Origin: Treponema bryantii NK4A124
Lineage (GTDB): Bacteria; Spirochaetota; Spirochaetia; Treponematales; Treponemataceae
Assembly (NCBI RefSeq): GCF_000421345.1
Contig: NZ_ATWV01000005.1
Coordinates: 124,001-188,000, forward strand
Length of the DNA: 64,000 bases
Direction of reading: 5' to 3'
In this document: positions 47,941 through 56,846 of the stretch, piece by piece
Layout: every line of letters starts with the position of its first letter
Position numbering within the stretch: the first letter of the stretch is position 1
The notes under the pieces: generated by a model
Database searches by the model: none
What the model was told of the DNA's origin: nothing
Seen by the model: only the letters and a program-made list of their open reading frames with translations
Translations under genes and position numbers: made by a program

Positions 47941-50900
47941 ATGAATAAGAAGATTTTAATTTCTGGCCTTCTTCTGGCCTCAGTTACAATTTTTGCTGCT
48001 GCTGAACCAAAATATATTTCACCAAACAGCGATGGTATTCAGGATGAACTTGTAATACCAATGAAAATTTCGGACAAGCGTTATGTACAGGGCTGGAGTC
48101 TTGTAATTATGGATTCTAACCACAATGTTGTCCGCACAATTGAAAATAAAATTGCTCGTCCTGCAAAGCTTACATTTAAGGCTTTCTTTAAGCAGCTTTT
48201 TTCAAAAAAGCAGGGTGTAACAGTTCCAGAGTCTGTTATCTGGAATGGTGCAATGAATAATGGTGAAACTGCTCCGGACGGAAGTTATTTTTATTACATA
48301 ACTGCAACTGATGATAACGGTAACACAGGTAAAACAAAGGAATATGAGGTTGTAGTTGATACTCTTGCTCCTGATGTAGAGCTTTCTCAGCCTTCTGACA
48401 AGATTTTTGGTGAAGGTGCAAAATCTGCCCTCAGAATCAAACAGACAGGTTCTGTTGAAGATGAATGGGTTGGACTTTTCAAGAGCGCCGATGGAAATGT
48501 TGTTAAAACTGTAAAATGGGTAAATGCTGAACCTGCTGAATTCCAGTGGAAGGGTACAAACGACCAGGATTCTCAGGTATTTGACGGCGTTTATTCATAC
48601 GAGATTTCTGCAACAGACCGTGCAGGAAACACTTCTGCACCAGCTTCAATCACAAACATCATTTATTCTGCAGAAAAGCCTGCTACAAACCTTTATGTAA
48701 AGGGTTCCCGCTATTTCTCTCCTAAGACAGAAAGCAAGAATGGAGTTGTTACTCTTGATGTAACTATTCCTGTTCCGGAAGAAAAATCTGGTAATAAGCT
48801 TGTTGAATGGGCGGTTACAGTAAAAGACAATGGCGGAAAGGTTGTTCGAACTTACAATCAGAATAACAGTGGGGCTGTGCCTCCTGCACAGATTGTTTTT
48901 GACGGAAACGATGAAAGCGGCAAGCAGCTTAAGGATGGAAAGTATCAGGCTGTAGTTACTGCTAAATATCTGAATGGATACGAGCCGGCTCCAATTTCTT
49001 CTCCGGTTCTCGTTCTTGATACAGAAAAGCCGGCTGCTCAGATTGTCGCTTCTGAAAAGGTATTTGGTGCCGGTTCTAAAGACACTGTTACCTTTAAGAT
49101 TACACCGGTTCCTTCTGATGGAGCTACAGTTCCTTCATGGAAGGGTGAAATCCAGAATGCAGCAGGTAAGGCTGTTAATTCTTACGACTTTGGAGAATAT
49201 CCTCCAAGTGAAGTTGTATGGAACGGTATTGCCTCTGACGGTTCAATTGCAGACAAAGGTCAGTACCGCTTTGTTTTGATTGGAACAGACCTTGCGGGAA
49301 ATACAGGTGTGAGCCAGACAACAGAAGCCGTAACCTTTGATACAACAGAAGCTCAGCTGCTTCTTGCTATGTCAGACAAGGCTTTCTCTCCAAACGGTAA
49401 TAAAGTAAAGGATACAATTACCTTTACACCGGTAACTGCAACAAAGGATGTTGCTTCATTTGAATTTATCATCCGCGATAAAAAAGGAAATACAGTTTAT
49501 TCTGTAAAGGAAAACAAAAAGCTTCCTGTAAACTTTGTATGGGATGGAAAAGACAGTGCAAAAATGCTTTGTGCAGACGGAGTTTATTCTGCTCAGCTTT
49601 CTGTTCTTGCTGTAAACGGTTCTACAGCTTCTGCTTCAACACAGGACTTTGAACTGGATACAGCTGCTCCAAAGCTTGCTGCTGAAATTCCATGGTCTTC
49701 ATTCTCTCCAAACGGAAACGGTGCTCAGAAAAATATTCCTGTAAGCATCAAGGAAAGCACTGCAGAAAAGCTCTGGAATGCAGAGGTTCGCGATGCTAAG
49801 GATAAGGCTGTCCGCAAGTTCTCATGGAACGGAAGTAAAGATAACTTTACCTGGGATGGTACTGATGAAGCAGGTAATATGGCAGCTGATGGAAAATACA
49901 ATATCGTAATTTTCTCAACTGATGATGCCGGAAACAGCTTCTCTACAGAACTCAAGGGAATTACTCTTGATAACCGCGAAACAAAGGCTTACATCACTGC
50001 TGAATATGAAGGAATCTCTCCTAATAACGATGGCTACCTCGACCTGCAGAAGTTTGAAGTTCGCACTTCTGTAGCTGATAATATCAAGTCATGGAACTTT
50101 GATGTTCGCAAGGAAGACGGTACAAGTGTTTATTCTCTCTCAGAAAAGGATAGTGCAAATCTTCCTGCAAGCATCAACTGGAACGGAGCCGGCAAAGACG
50201 GGCTTGCCTGCGAAGGAACCTTTACAGGAACTCTTGAAATTGTTTATGTAACAGGAAATAAGGTAAGTGCAGTTTCTGCTCCATTTATCTGTACAGCAAC
50301 TGCTCCAAAACTCAGCGTTAAGACTGCTCCAGAATACTTCAGTCCGGATAATGATGGTGTAGATGATGATTTGTATATCAAGCTTTCTGGTTCTACAAAG
50401 GCAAAAATCAAGAGCTGGTCATTTACAATTAAAGATCCTAAGGGTAAGGATTTCTGGAAGACTTCTGGAAAGAGTCAGATTACAGAAAGAATCATCTGGG
50501 ACGGTTTGAGTAATGTTCAGAAGGACGCAAAGGGAAATGCTGAACGTGTTCAGTCTGCTATGGATTATCCATATGTATTTACAGTAACAGACAACCTTGG
50601 AATGACTTCTACTGTAAATGGTGTAATTCCTGTGGATGTTCTTGTAATTCGCGACGGAAACCTTTTGAAGATGGCTGTACCTTCTATCATCTTCGAGTCT
50701 GACGCTGCAAACTTCCAGACTGCAAATGCTAAGCTTGATTCTGCTAAGGTAGATAACAATATTAAGGTATTGAACCGTATTGCAGATATTCTTAAGAAGT
50801 TCAAGGATTACAAGGTTACTATCGTAGGACATGCTAACAAGATTACCGACAATCCTAACGAAGAGACTGTAGATAATCCTCAGGAATGGGGACGTGCTTC

Positions 50901-51075
50901 TATGCCTCTTTCTAAGGAACGTGCAGATGCAATTAAGGCTTACCTTACTAAGAAGGGTGTAAGTGCCTCAAGTCTTTCTACAGATGGAAAGGGTGGTACA
51001 CAGCCTGTTGCAAATCCAAAGGATAAGGATAACAACTGGAAGAACAGACGTGTAGAGTTTATTCTGCAGAAGTAA
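47941..51075 (+). CDS. Large periplasmic protein with FlgD-type Ig repeats and a C-terminal OmpA domain
   Basis: 1,044 residues. Signal MNKKILISGLLLASVTIFAAAE. The body is a string of Ig-like units of the FlgD/CHU-type, each with (F/I)SPN-x-DG and a later WDG or WNG turn: ISPNSDGIQDELVIPM, FSPNGNKVKDTITF, FSPNGNGAQKNIPV, ISPNNDGYLDLQKF, FSPDNDGVDDDLYIKL, with VWNGIASDGSIADKGQYRF-type ends. The last 150 residues are an OmpA-like peptidoglycan-binding domain (IIFESDAANFQ...VTIVGHANK...RADAIKAYLTKKGVS...NNWKNRRVEFIL). It probably links the partner barrel to the cell wall. Of three ATGs in a row, 47941 is best placed from AGGAAGGAG. Confidence 0.85.
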   Translation: MNKKILISGLLLASVTIFAAAEPKYISPNSDGIQDELVIPMKISDKRYVQGWSLVIMDSNHNVVRTIENKIARPAKLTFKAFFKQLFSKKQGVTVPESVIWNGAMNNGETAPDGSYFYYITATDDNGNTGKTKEYEVVVDTLAPDVELSQPSDKIFGEGAKSALRIKQTGSVEDEWVGLFKSADGNVVKTVKWVNAEPAEFQWKGTNDQDSQVFDGVYSYEISATDRAGNTSAPASITNIIYSAEKPATNLYVKGSRYFSPKTESKNGVVTLDVTIPVPEEKSGNKLVEWAVTVKDNGGKVVRTYNQNNSGAVPPAQIVFDGNDESGKQLKDGKYQAVVTAKYLNGYEPAPISSPVLVLDTEKPAAQIVASEKVFGAGSKDTVTFKITPVPSDGATVPSWKGEIQNAAGKAVNSYDFGEYPPSEVVWNGIASDGSIADKGQYRFVLIGTDLAGNTGVSQTTEAVTFDTTEAQLLLAMSDKAFSPNGNKVKDTITFTPVTATKDVASFEFIIRDKKGNTVYSVKENKKLPVNFVWDGKDSAKMLCADGVYSAQLSVLAVNGSTASASTQDFELDTAAPKLAAEIPWSSFSPNGNGAQKNIPVSIKESTAEKLWNAEVRDAKDKAVRKFSWNGSKDNFTWDGTDEAGNMAADGKYNIVIFSTDDAGNSFSTELKGITLDNRETKAYITAEYEGISPNNDGYLDLQKFEVRTSVADNIKSWNFDVRKEDGTSVYSLSEKDSANLPASINWNGAGKDGLACEGTFTGTLEIVYVTGNKVSAVSAPFICTATAPKLSVKTAPEYFSPDNDGVDDDLYIKLSGSTKAKIKSWSFTIKDPKGKDFWKTSGKSQITERIIWDGLSNVQKDAKGNAERVQSAMDYPYVFTVTDNLGMTSTVNGVIPVDVLVIRDGNLLKMAVPSIIFESDAANFQTANAKLDSAKVDNNIKVLNRIADILKKFKDYKVTIVGHANKITDNPNEETVDNPQEWGRASMPLSKERADAIKAYLTKKGVSASSLSTDGKGGTQPVANPKDKDNNWKNRRVEFILQK

Positions 51076-51700
51076 AAACGTTATCCATCATAATATCATC
51101 CGGTGTTGTGGGAAGTTCAGGGAGCAGCTGCTCACTGAAGCACACGCCGGATTTTTTTATGTCAAAAATCTGGGGCAGGCTTGAAAGGTAGATGTCGTAA
51201 AAGCCTTTTCCGCGGCCAATGCGTTTGCCGCTTTTTGTAAAGGCGCGGCCGGGCACCAGAATCAATATGTGCTCTGCAGCTTGTGAAGGCTCCGGAATAT
51301 CTACATAGTTAGAAGAGTGGGCTGCCGGTGAATATTCATTTATAGACATTTTTTCGAGAAAGCGGGAAAAACTTTTTGCATCATCGGGGGCGGGTTCCTG
51401 TATTCCAAAACTGCCTGCCGAGGTCTTAGTGTCGGCCTCGTAGCGGTAAAATTCCATTTTGTTTGAGTCCGGAAAAACCCGGGGTAAAAACACTTTTTTG
51501 CCTTTTTTCAGGGCATCTGTAATTACGGGTAAAATATCAACCTCGTCTGCAAGGGGCATGTAGGCCAGAAGAGTAGTGCAGGAAGTATAACGGCTTGAAG
51601 ATAAAATAAGCTCGCAGATTTTTCTTGATTGAGAAGGAAGCCCTGCTTTTATAGTCGTTAGAGTTTCTTTGATTTGTTTTCGAACTTCGGCTTTGGTCAT
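51059..51700 (-). CDS. 5-formyltetrahydrofolate cyclo-ligase family protein
   Basis: 213 residues. MTHFS converts 5-formyl-THF to 5,10-methenyl-THF using ATP. MTKAEVRKQIKETL, LLAYMPLADEVDILPVI, KKVFLPRVFPDSNKMEFYRY and the C-terminal IGRGKGFYDIYLSS (family GrGkGYYDr) are visible. The usual FD.xG(.)R(lG.G) loop is present as AFTKSGKRIGRGKGFYD. The start at 51700 (MTKAEV) is preferred over a GTG at 51736. It overlaps the 3' end of the OmpA-repeat gene by 17 bp, convergent. Confidence 0.88.
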   Translation of the reverse strand: MTKAEVRKQIKETLTTIKAGLPSQSRKICELILSSSRYTSCTTLLAYMPLADEVDILPVITDALKKGKKVFLPRVFPDSNKMEFYRYEADTKTSAGSFGIQEPAPDDAKSFSRFLEKMSINEYSPAAHSSNYVDIPEPSQAAEHILILVPGRAFTKSGKRIGRGKGFYDIYLSSLPQIFDIKKSGVCFSEQLLPELPTTPDDIMMDNVFTSAE

Positions 51701-51756
51701 GTTTTGATTATAACATAAATATTTAAAAAAATGCACAAAAAATCTATTCTGACCTA

Positions 51757-51785
51757 TTGACAGAAAGGTGTGTTTTCAATATATT
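51757..51785 (+). promoter_or_regulatory. Promoter of tRNA-Asn
   Basis: TTGACA (51757-51762), 17 bp, TATATT (51780-51785), about 27 bp before the mature tRNA. Confidence 0.75.
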
Positions 51786-51812
51786 AATATTCACGTTCAG
51801 CAATGAGCTGAT

Positions 51813-51885
51813 GGTTCCTTAGCTCAGTCGGTAGAGCAATGGACTGTTAATCCATGTGTCGCTGGTTCAAGCCCAGCAGGAGCCG
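51813..51885 (+). tRNA. tRNA-Asn (anticodon GTT)
   Basis: 73 nt. Acceptor GGTTCCT/AGGAGCC with one wobble, D-arm AGCTCAGTCGGTAGAGC, anticodon stem ATGGA/TCCAT with loop CTGTTAA (GTT at 51846-51848), T-arm GCTGG-TTCAAGC-CCAGC, discriminator G. The CCA end is not encoded. Confidence 0.97.
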
Positions 51886-51888
51886 CCT

Positions 51889-51924
51889 AAAGCCTTCTTG
51901 AGAAATCGAGAAGGCTTTTTTTTA
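51889..51924 (+). terminator. Terminator after tRNA-Asn
   Basis: AAAGCCTTCT / AGAAGGCTTT with a 10-nt loop, followed by a T run. Confidence 0.85.
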
Positions 51925-51976
51925 TACTTTCTGTTTTCTTTGTTTTCCTTTATACTGTTTCTTCAGCGAGGTTTAT

Positions 51977-52534
51977 ATGAAAAAGAATTTTGGAAAACAG
52001 ACTTATCTTTACCCTATGCCGGTTTTGATCATTGCAACTTATGATGAAAATGGAAATCCGGATGCCATGAATGCAGCCTGGGGTGGAATTCACGATACAA
52101 ATCAGATTGGAATCTGTCTTGATAAAAGCCATAAGACTACAAAAAACATTGCGGCACGTAAGGCCTTTACCGTAAGCATTGCAGACGCAGCTCACGTAAA
52201 GGAATGTGACTATCTTGGAATTGTAAGCGGTAATAAAGAGCCTGATAAAATCAAGAAGGCTGGTTTTTCAGTTACTAAGTCTGAGTTTGTTGATGCACCT
52301 GTTCTTAATGAGCTTCCTATGGTGCTTGAGTGCGAAGTTGCTCAGATGAGCGAAGACAGCGATTACATTGTCGGTAATATCATAAATGTTAGTGCAGATG
52401 AGTCTGTGCTTACTGATGGTAAAATTGATGCTGCTAAGCTCAAACCAATATGCTATGACCCGGTAAGCCATAATTACAATGTTCTGGGCGAGATAGCAGG
52501 CAAGGCTTTCTCTGACGGTAAGGCAATTAAATAA
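51977..52534 (+). CDS. Flavin reductase-like FMN-binding protein (flavoredoxin type)
   Basis: 185 residues, a split-barrel flavin-binding domain. PMPVLIIATYDENGNPDAMNAAWGGIHDTNQIGICLDKSHKTTKNIAARKAFTVSIADAAHVKECDYLGIVSG is the characteristic N-terminal half. Such proteins reduce FMN or carry electrons in the cytoplasm of anaerobes. GCGAGG lies 8 nt upstream of the ATG. Monocistronic between tRNA-Asn and eda. Confidence 0.9.
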   Translation: MKKNFGKQTYLYPMPVLIIATYDENGNPDAMNAAWGGIHDTNQIGICLDKSHKTTKNIAARKAFTVSIADAAHVKECDYLGIVSGNKEPDKIKKAGFSVTKSEFVDAPVLNELPMVLECEVAQMSEDSDYIVGNIINVSADESVLTDGKIDAAKLKPICYDPVSHNYNVLGEIAGKAFSDGKAIK

Positions 52535-52643
52535 CACTCTTGTAATTTAATACGGTAATTAACTGATGACATTCTCTTTATAACGTGCTAAAATATATTT
52601 AACTAGAATACTAGTATATTACACAAGGCAATAAGAGGCATTT

Positions 52644-53282
52644 ATGAACGATACATTAAAGCAGATTGGCGCAACCGGGATTGTACCGGTTGTTGTTTTG
52701 AATAAGGTGGCTGATGCTGAGCCACTCGCTGAAGCCCTGATTAAAGGTGGGCTTCCCTGCGCAGAAGTTACCTTCCGTACTGATGCGGCTGAAGAAAGCA
52801 TCCGCGCTATTTCTAAAAAGTTTCCGGATATGTTTGTTGGTGCCGGTACTGTTCTTACAACAGAGCAGGTTGATCGTGCGATTGGAGCAGGCGCTAAGTT
52901 TATTGTTTCGCCTGGCTTGAACCCTAAAGTTGTTGAATACTGTATTAAAAAGGGATACCCAATCACACCGGGAATTATGACTCCTACTGAGCTCGAGGTT
53001 GCGCTTGGCTTTGGTCTTGATGTTGTAAAATTTTTCCCGGCAGAAAATGCGGGCGGCCTTAAGATGATAAAGGCTATGAGCGCTCCATACACAATGATGA
53101 AGTTTATGCCGACCGGCGGAATTAACGCAACAAATGTTCGTGACTATCTTGCCTGCGACAAGATTCTTGCCTGCGGTGGCAGCTGGATGGTGAAGGGCGA
53201 CCTGATTAACGCAGGTAATTTTGCAGAAATTGAGAGATTGACTAAAGAAGCTGCAGGAATCGTAAAGGAAGCAAGAGGATAA
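52644..53282 (+). CDS. eda: KDPG/KHG aldolase
   Basis: Cleaves 2-keto-3-deoxy-6-phosphogluconate to pyruvate and glyceraldehyde-3-phosphate. 212 residues. Conserved Glu in CAEVTFRTDAA, FVGAGTVLTTEQVDRAIGAGAKFIVSPGLNP, and the Schiff-base Lys in VVKFFPAENAGG; MPTGGINATN binds phosphate. Followed by the KDG kinase in the same direction, giving the lower part of the uronate/pectin pathway. AAGAGG precedes the ATG. The upstream region has the palindrome ATACTAGTAT (52608-52617), a possible operator. A three-way-junction repeat separates it from kdgK. Confidence 0.95.
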   Translation: MNDTLKQIGATGIVPVVVLNKVADAEPLAEALIKGGLPCAEVTFRTDAAEESIRAISKKFPDMFVGAGTVLTTEQVDRAIGAGAKFIVSPGLNPKVVEYCIKKGYPITPGIMTPTELEVALGFGLDVVKFFPAENAGGLKMIKAMSAPYTMMKFMPTGGINATNVRDYLACDKILACGGSWMVKGDLINAGNFAEIERLTKEAAGIVKEARG

Positions 53283-53357
53283 CCACACGGATTGGATTTT
53301 GCTAACGCAAAATCTTAAAAAATATGGAATTACGTTAGTAATTCCGAATCCGTGTGG
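53283..53357 (+). repeat. Three-way-junction repeat family D, copy 2
   Basis: Outer CCACACGGATT/AATCCGTGTGG around GATTTTGC-TAAC-GCAAAATC and GGAATTAC-GTTA-GTAATTCC. Compared with copy 1, the GC pair in the second hairpin (GGAATTGC/GCAATTCC) is AT here (AC/GT), a compensatory change. It begins directly after the eda stop. Confidence 0.88.
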
Positions 53358-53382
53358 CAATTATAATATGAGGAGAAATACT

Positions 53383-54402
53383 ATGAAAGTTGTTACATTT
53401 GGAGAAATTATGTTAAGGCTCGAGCCAGAAGGATATTTTAGGTTCGTGCAGGTTGATAAAATGACTTCTACCTTTGGAGGCGGTGAGGCTAACGTTGCCG
53501 TTTCTCTTGCAAACTACGGACTCGACGCTTATTACGTAACAAAGCTTCCAAAGCACGAAATTGGTCAGGCCGCAATCAACAGCCTCCGCCGCTATGGTGT
53601 AAACACATCTTATATTGCCCGCGGCGGCGACCGTGTTGGTATTTACTACAATGAACGCGGTGCAAGCCAGCGCGGTTCAAAGTGTATTTACGACCGCGCA
53701 CACAGCTCTATTGCAGAAGCAAAACCGGAAGACTTCAACTGGCCTGAGATTTTCAAGGACTGTAAATGGTTCCACCTTACAGGAATTACTCCGGCTCTGG
53801 GCGGAAACCTGGTTCAGATTTGTATAGAAGCATGTAAGGCTGCAAAGGCTGCCGGTGCTACAGTAAGCTGCGACCTCAACTACCGCGGTAAGCTCTGGAC
53901 CCGTGAACAGGCCCGCGAAGCTATGACTCAGATTTGCCAGTATGTAGACGTTTGTATTTCTAACGAGGAAGATGCAAAGGATGTATTCGGAATCGAAGCA
54001 GAAAACACAGATATTACAGGCGGAAAGCTCAACAAGGAAGGCTATAAATCAGTTGCAAAACAGCTGGCAGACAAGTTTGGCTTCCAGAAGGTAGCAATTA
54101 CTCTCCGTACTTCTATCAACGCAAACCGCAACAACTGGGCAGCCCTTCTTTATGATGGAAAAGATTACTGCTTCAGCAAGGAATACGAAATGTACATCGT
54201 AGACCGCGTTGGTGGCGGCGACAGCTTTGGCGGCGGACTCATTTACGCCCTCCTCAACGGCAAGTCAACTCAGGATGCCGTAGAGTTTGCCGTTGCTGCA
54301 AGCTGTCTCAAGCACACAATTGAAGGCGACTACAACATGGTAAGTGTAGACGAAGTAGAAAAGCTCGCTGCCGGCAACGGATCAGGCCGTATACAGCGAT
54401 AA
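53383..54402 (+). CDS. kdgK: 2-keto-3-deoxygluconate kinase (PfkB family)
   Basis: Phosphorylates KDG to KDPG, the substrate of eda. 339 residues. MKVVTFGEIMLRLEPEG, TFGGGEANVAVSLANYG and the PfkB signature DRVGGGDSFGGGLIYALL with the catalytic Asp. The start at 53383 has AGGAG 7 nt upstream; the longer frame from 53299 reads through the repeat. An operon with eda is likely. Confidence 0.93.
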   Translation: MKVVTFGEIMLRLEPEGYFRFVQVDKMTSTFGGGEANVAVSLANYGLDAYYVTKLPKHEIGQAAINSLRRYGVNTSYIARGGDRVGIYYNERGASQRGSKCIYDRAHSSIAEAKPEDFNWPEIFKDCKWFHLTGITPALGGNLVQICIEACKAAKAAGATVSCDLNYRGKLWTREQAREAMTQICQYVDVCISNEEDAKDVFGIEAENTDITGGKLNKEGYKSVAKQLADKFGFQKVAITLRTSINANRNNWAALLYDGKDYCFSKEYEMYIVDRVGGGDSFGGGLIYALLNGKSTQDAVEFAVAASCLKHTIEGDYNMVSVDEVEKLAAGNGSGRIQR

Positions 54403-54409
54403 ATTTACT

Positions 54410-54438
54410 TTTACTTTTCATAAATCATCGTGTATAAT
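54410..54438 (+). promoter_or_regulatory. Promoter of cheR-cheB, leaderless architecture
   Basis: TTTACT (54410-54415), 17 bp, TATAAT (54433-54438), then 7 nt to the ATG at 54446. No Shine-Dalgarno. Confidence 0.65.
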
Positions 54439-54445
54439 TAACGTT

Positions 54446-55267
54446 ATGTTAGATGTACTTACCGATGCCGACTATGAATTATTCCGCAAAGTAATTTACG
54501 ATGAAAGCGGAATTACTTTTTCGGCTACAAACAGATCTATTCTCGACAGCCGTATTAAGGAAATGCTTCGTAAGAAGAACCTTACTACGCCACAGGAATA
54601 CTATGAACTGATTTCTAAAGATCCTGAAGAAATGAAGATTATGCTGGATGCGGTTACAACAAACCTTACCCGCTTCTTTAGAAATCAGCCTCATTTTGAT
54701 TCATTCATCAATTATGTAATTCCACATGTAATTGAACATAAAAAGGCAGGTGGCGACCGTACAATTAAAATCTGGAGTGCCGGCTGTTCTACAGGTGAAG
54801 AGCCTTACACAATTGCGATGATAATGAAAGAAATCTGTCCGCCAGATTTTAACTTTCATATTACAGCTTCTGATATTTCGCTTAAGTCTCTTATGACTGC
54901 TCAGCAGGGTTTTTATCCTGAAGCGAGGGTTGATGGAGTTCCGGAAAATTATCTGAACAAGTATTTTACAAAGGTTGATGGTGGATATCAGATTAAGGAT
55001 GATATTAAGAAAACAATCCATTTTGACTATCATAATCTTAAAAACGATTCGGGTGCTCGAAATCTGGATGTTGTTTTCTGTCGTAATGTACTTATCTATT
55101 TTGATGAACCGGCTCAGCTCGCTGTAATTAATCATTTCTATGATTCTATGGGACCACAGTCATATCTTTATATTGGTCATTCTGAATCATTGTTTGGAAT
55201 GAAAACTAATTTTGAATTTATCAAAACCGAGTGGGCATGTTTCTACGGTAAGAACATTAATAAATAA
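54446..55267 (+). CDS. cheR: Chemotaxis protein methyltransferase CheR
   Basis: Methylates glutamates of MCPs with SAM. 273 residues. The N-terminal helical domain (YELFRKVIYDESGITFSATNRSILDSRIKEMLRKKNL, TTNLTRFFRNQPHFD) is followed by the SAM domain with IWSAGCSTGEEPYTIAMIM, ITASDISLKSL, VFCRNVLIYFDEPAQ and YLYIGHSES. The pair with cheB sets receptor adaptation. The promoter is 7 nt upstream of the ATG. Confidence 0.96.
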   Translation: MLDVLTDADYELFRKVIYDESGITFSATNRSILDSRIKEMLRKKNLTTPQEYYELISKDPEEMKIMLDAVTTNLTRFFRNQPHFDSFINYVIPHVIEHKKAGGDRTIKIWSAGCSTGEEPYTIAMIMKEICPPDFNFHITASDISLKSLMTAQQGFYPEARVDGVPENYLNKYFTKVDGGYQIKDDIKKTIHFDYHNLKNDSGARNLDVVFCRNVLIYFDEPAQLAVINHFYDSMGPQSYLYIGHSESLFGMKTNFEFIKTEWACFYGKNINK

Positions 55268-55294
55268 TTAATTGACACACGGGGAAAATTTACA

Positions 55295-56491
55295 ATGGAT
55301 GATATTTCAGTAATGATATGCGATGATTCTGCCTTGATGCGGAATCTAATCGGTAGGATTGTTGATGAAACTACTGGTCTTTCAGTATGCGGAAAAGCAG
55401 AAAATGGACAGGACCTTATTGAAAAATTAAAAACTGCAAAACCGGATGTAATTCTTCTTGATATTGAAATGCCTGTTATGACAGGTCTTCAGTTCCTTAA
55501 AAAACGTAATGAGCTTCATCTGGATGTTCCGGTAATTATTCTTTCAAGTGTTGCTACAGAAGGTGCTGCAGTAACTATTGAATGTCTTGAACTTGGTGCT
55601 TCAGACTTCATTACAAAACCGGGGTCTTCTGTAACCCTCAAAATCGGTGATGTAACAAACGAAATTATTGAATATATAGCTTCTTACGGTGGTGCCTATG
55701 CAATTATGCATGGCAAGCAGATTCCGGATCCGGAATTCTTTACTCATCAGATTAAGCTTAAGGAAGCAGAACGCTTTGTAATCAAAAAGAAGGGTGAAGA
55801 AACTGCAAAAGCTGTATCAATTACAAAGAACGACGTTGTTCCTTCTACCTGGTTCCAGCCAAAGGTAAAAGAGCCTGTTGTAATTAAACCTGAGCGAGAG
55901 GGTGGTAAGATTGATATTATTGCCATTGGTATTTCTACCGGTGGACCAAACGCTCTCCGCGACGTTTTCAAAGATATTGATCCTAACTTAAAACAGCCGA
56001 TTCTTGTTGTTCAGCATATGCCTGCAGGCTTTACTGCAGAATTTGCAAACAGTCTGAATAATATCTGTCCTCTTGAAGTTACAGAAGCAAAAGACGGTGA
56101 GCCTATTCTCGGTGGACATATTTATATTGCGCCTGGAAGCTTCCATATGTTTGTAGAGCACAAGCCTCTTGGAAACTTTATTAAGCTTTCACAGACTGAG
56201 CCTCGTAACGGACACAGACCTTCCTGCGACGTTCTTTTTGAATCTGTAGCAAATATCTATAAGAACCATGCCCTTGGCGTTATTATGACCGGTATGGGCC
56301 GTGATGGTGCTGCTCAGATAACAGAAATGCGTAAGAAAGGTGCCTGGACACTGGGACAGAACAAGGAATCAAGTATTGTTTACGGAATGCCAAAGGTTGC
56401 CTTTGAAATGGGTGGTGTCCAGAAACAGGTTGCCCTTGCTGATATGGCAAAGGAAATCAGTACGCTCGCAAAAGAGCATCAGATGGTTTAA
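55295..56491 (+). CDS. cheB: Chemotaxis response regulator / methylesterase CheB
   Basis: Removes methyl groups from MCPs and deamidates glutamine. 398 residues, some 50 more than E. coli CheB because of a long linker (about 150-205). Receiver domain: MICDDSALMRNLI, phospho-acceptor D56 in ILLDIEMPVMTG, IILSSVATEGA. Esterase domain: catalytic Ser in GISTGGPNAL, His in VVQHMPAGF, Asp in MTGMGRDGA. 27 bp after cheR, with GGGGAAAA before the ATG. A family A repeat begins next to its stop. Confidence 0.96.
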   Translation: MDDISVMICDDSALMRNLIGRIVDETTGLSVCGKAENGQDLIEKLKTAKPDVILLDIEMPVMTGLQFLKKRNELHLDVPVIILSSVATEGAAVTIECLELGASDFITKPGSSVTLKIGDVTNEIIEYIASYGGAYAIMHGKQIPDPEFFTHQIKLKEAERFVIKKKGEETAKAVSITKNDVVPSTWFQPKVKEPVVIKPEREGGKIDIIAIGISTGGPNALRDVFKDIDPNLKQPILVVQHMPAGFTAEFANSLNNICPLEVTEAKDGEPILGGHIYIAPGSFHMFVEHKPLGNFIKLSQTEPRNGHRPSCDVLFESVANIYKNHALGVIMTGMGRDGAAQITEMRKKGAWTLGQNKESSIVYGMPKVAFEMGGVQKQVALADMAKEISTLAKEHQMV

Positions 56492-56528
56492 GTGGTTTCG
56501 ATACGCCGCTTCGCGGCACTCAACCACC
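56492..56528 (-). repeat. Palindromic repeat family A, copy 10
   Basis: GTGGTTTCGATACGCCGCTT then CGCGGCACTCAACCACC. Directly follows the cheB stop and precedes the end of a convergent gene. Confidence 0.85.
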
Positions 56529-56531
56529 GCT

Positions 56532-56846
56532 TTATTCCTGATTTCTACTGAAAATCCCGATCTTCATGATCGGGTTTATTTTTCTTGTTTTAATAAAAAC
56601 AAAGATAACTGAAAGAATAAAAAGCAGGGCAGAGCAGGCGAAACGGAATATTTCCGGAACCTGCTCTTCTTTTTTTGTTATAAGAGTCCAGAGTGGGGCA
56701 GCAAGGAAACATCCGCTAAAGGCAAGTGCAATTGGAACAAAGAGATATAAGGTGTCTATGAGACGGCGCAGATTTGTTCTGTGAATGTTTTTTTCTACTA
56801 TTGTGATGTTGTTTTCCGGGGCTTCCTGTATATCCTTCTTATTCAT
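56532..56846 (-). CDS. Small two-helix membrane protein, unknown function
   Basis: 104 residues. Two transmembrane segments: LIDTLYLFVPIALAFSGCFLAAPLWTL (about 28-55) and IFRFACSALLFILSVIFVFI (about 66-86), flanked by charged ends. The start overlaps the TPR gene stop (TAATG), so it is the last gene of the polyprenyl synthetase operon. Its 3' coding end contains a small hairpin CCCGATC/GATCGGG (56556-56574). Confidence 0.6.
   Translation of the reverse strand: MNKKDIQEAPENNITIVEKNIHRTNLRRLIDTLYLFVPIALAFSGCFLAAPLWTLITKKEEQVPEIFRFACSALLFILSVIFVFIKTRKINPIMKIGIFSRNQE

Noticed and set aside
52656-53360. 234-codon open frame opposite eda
   Set aside because: Antisense to a clearly recognised aldolase; no independent coding evidence.
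56556-56574. Terminator for cheB (CCCGATC/GATCGGG)
   Set aside because: It lies inside the coding end of the convergent membrane-protein gene and has only a 7-bp stem with an interrupted T run; kept as a remark only.
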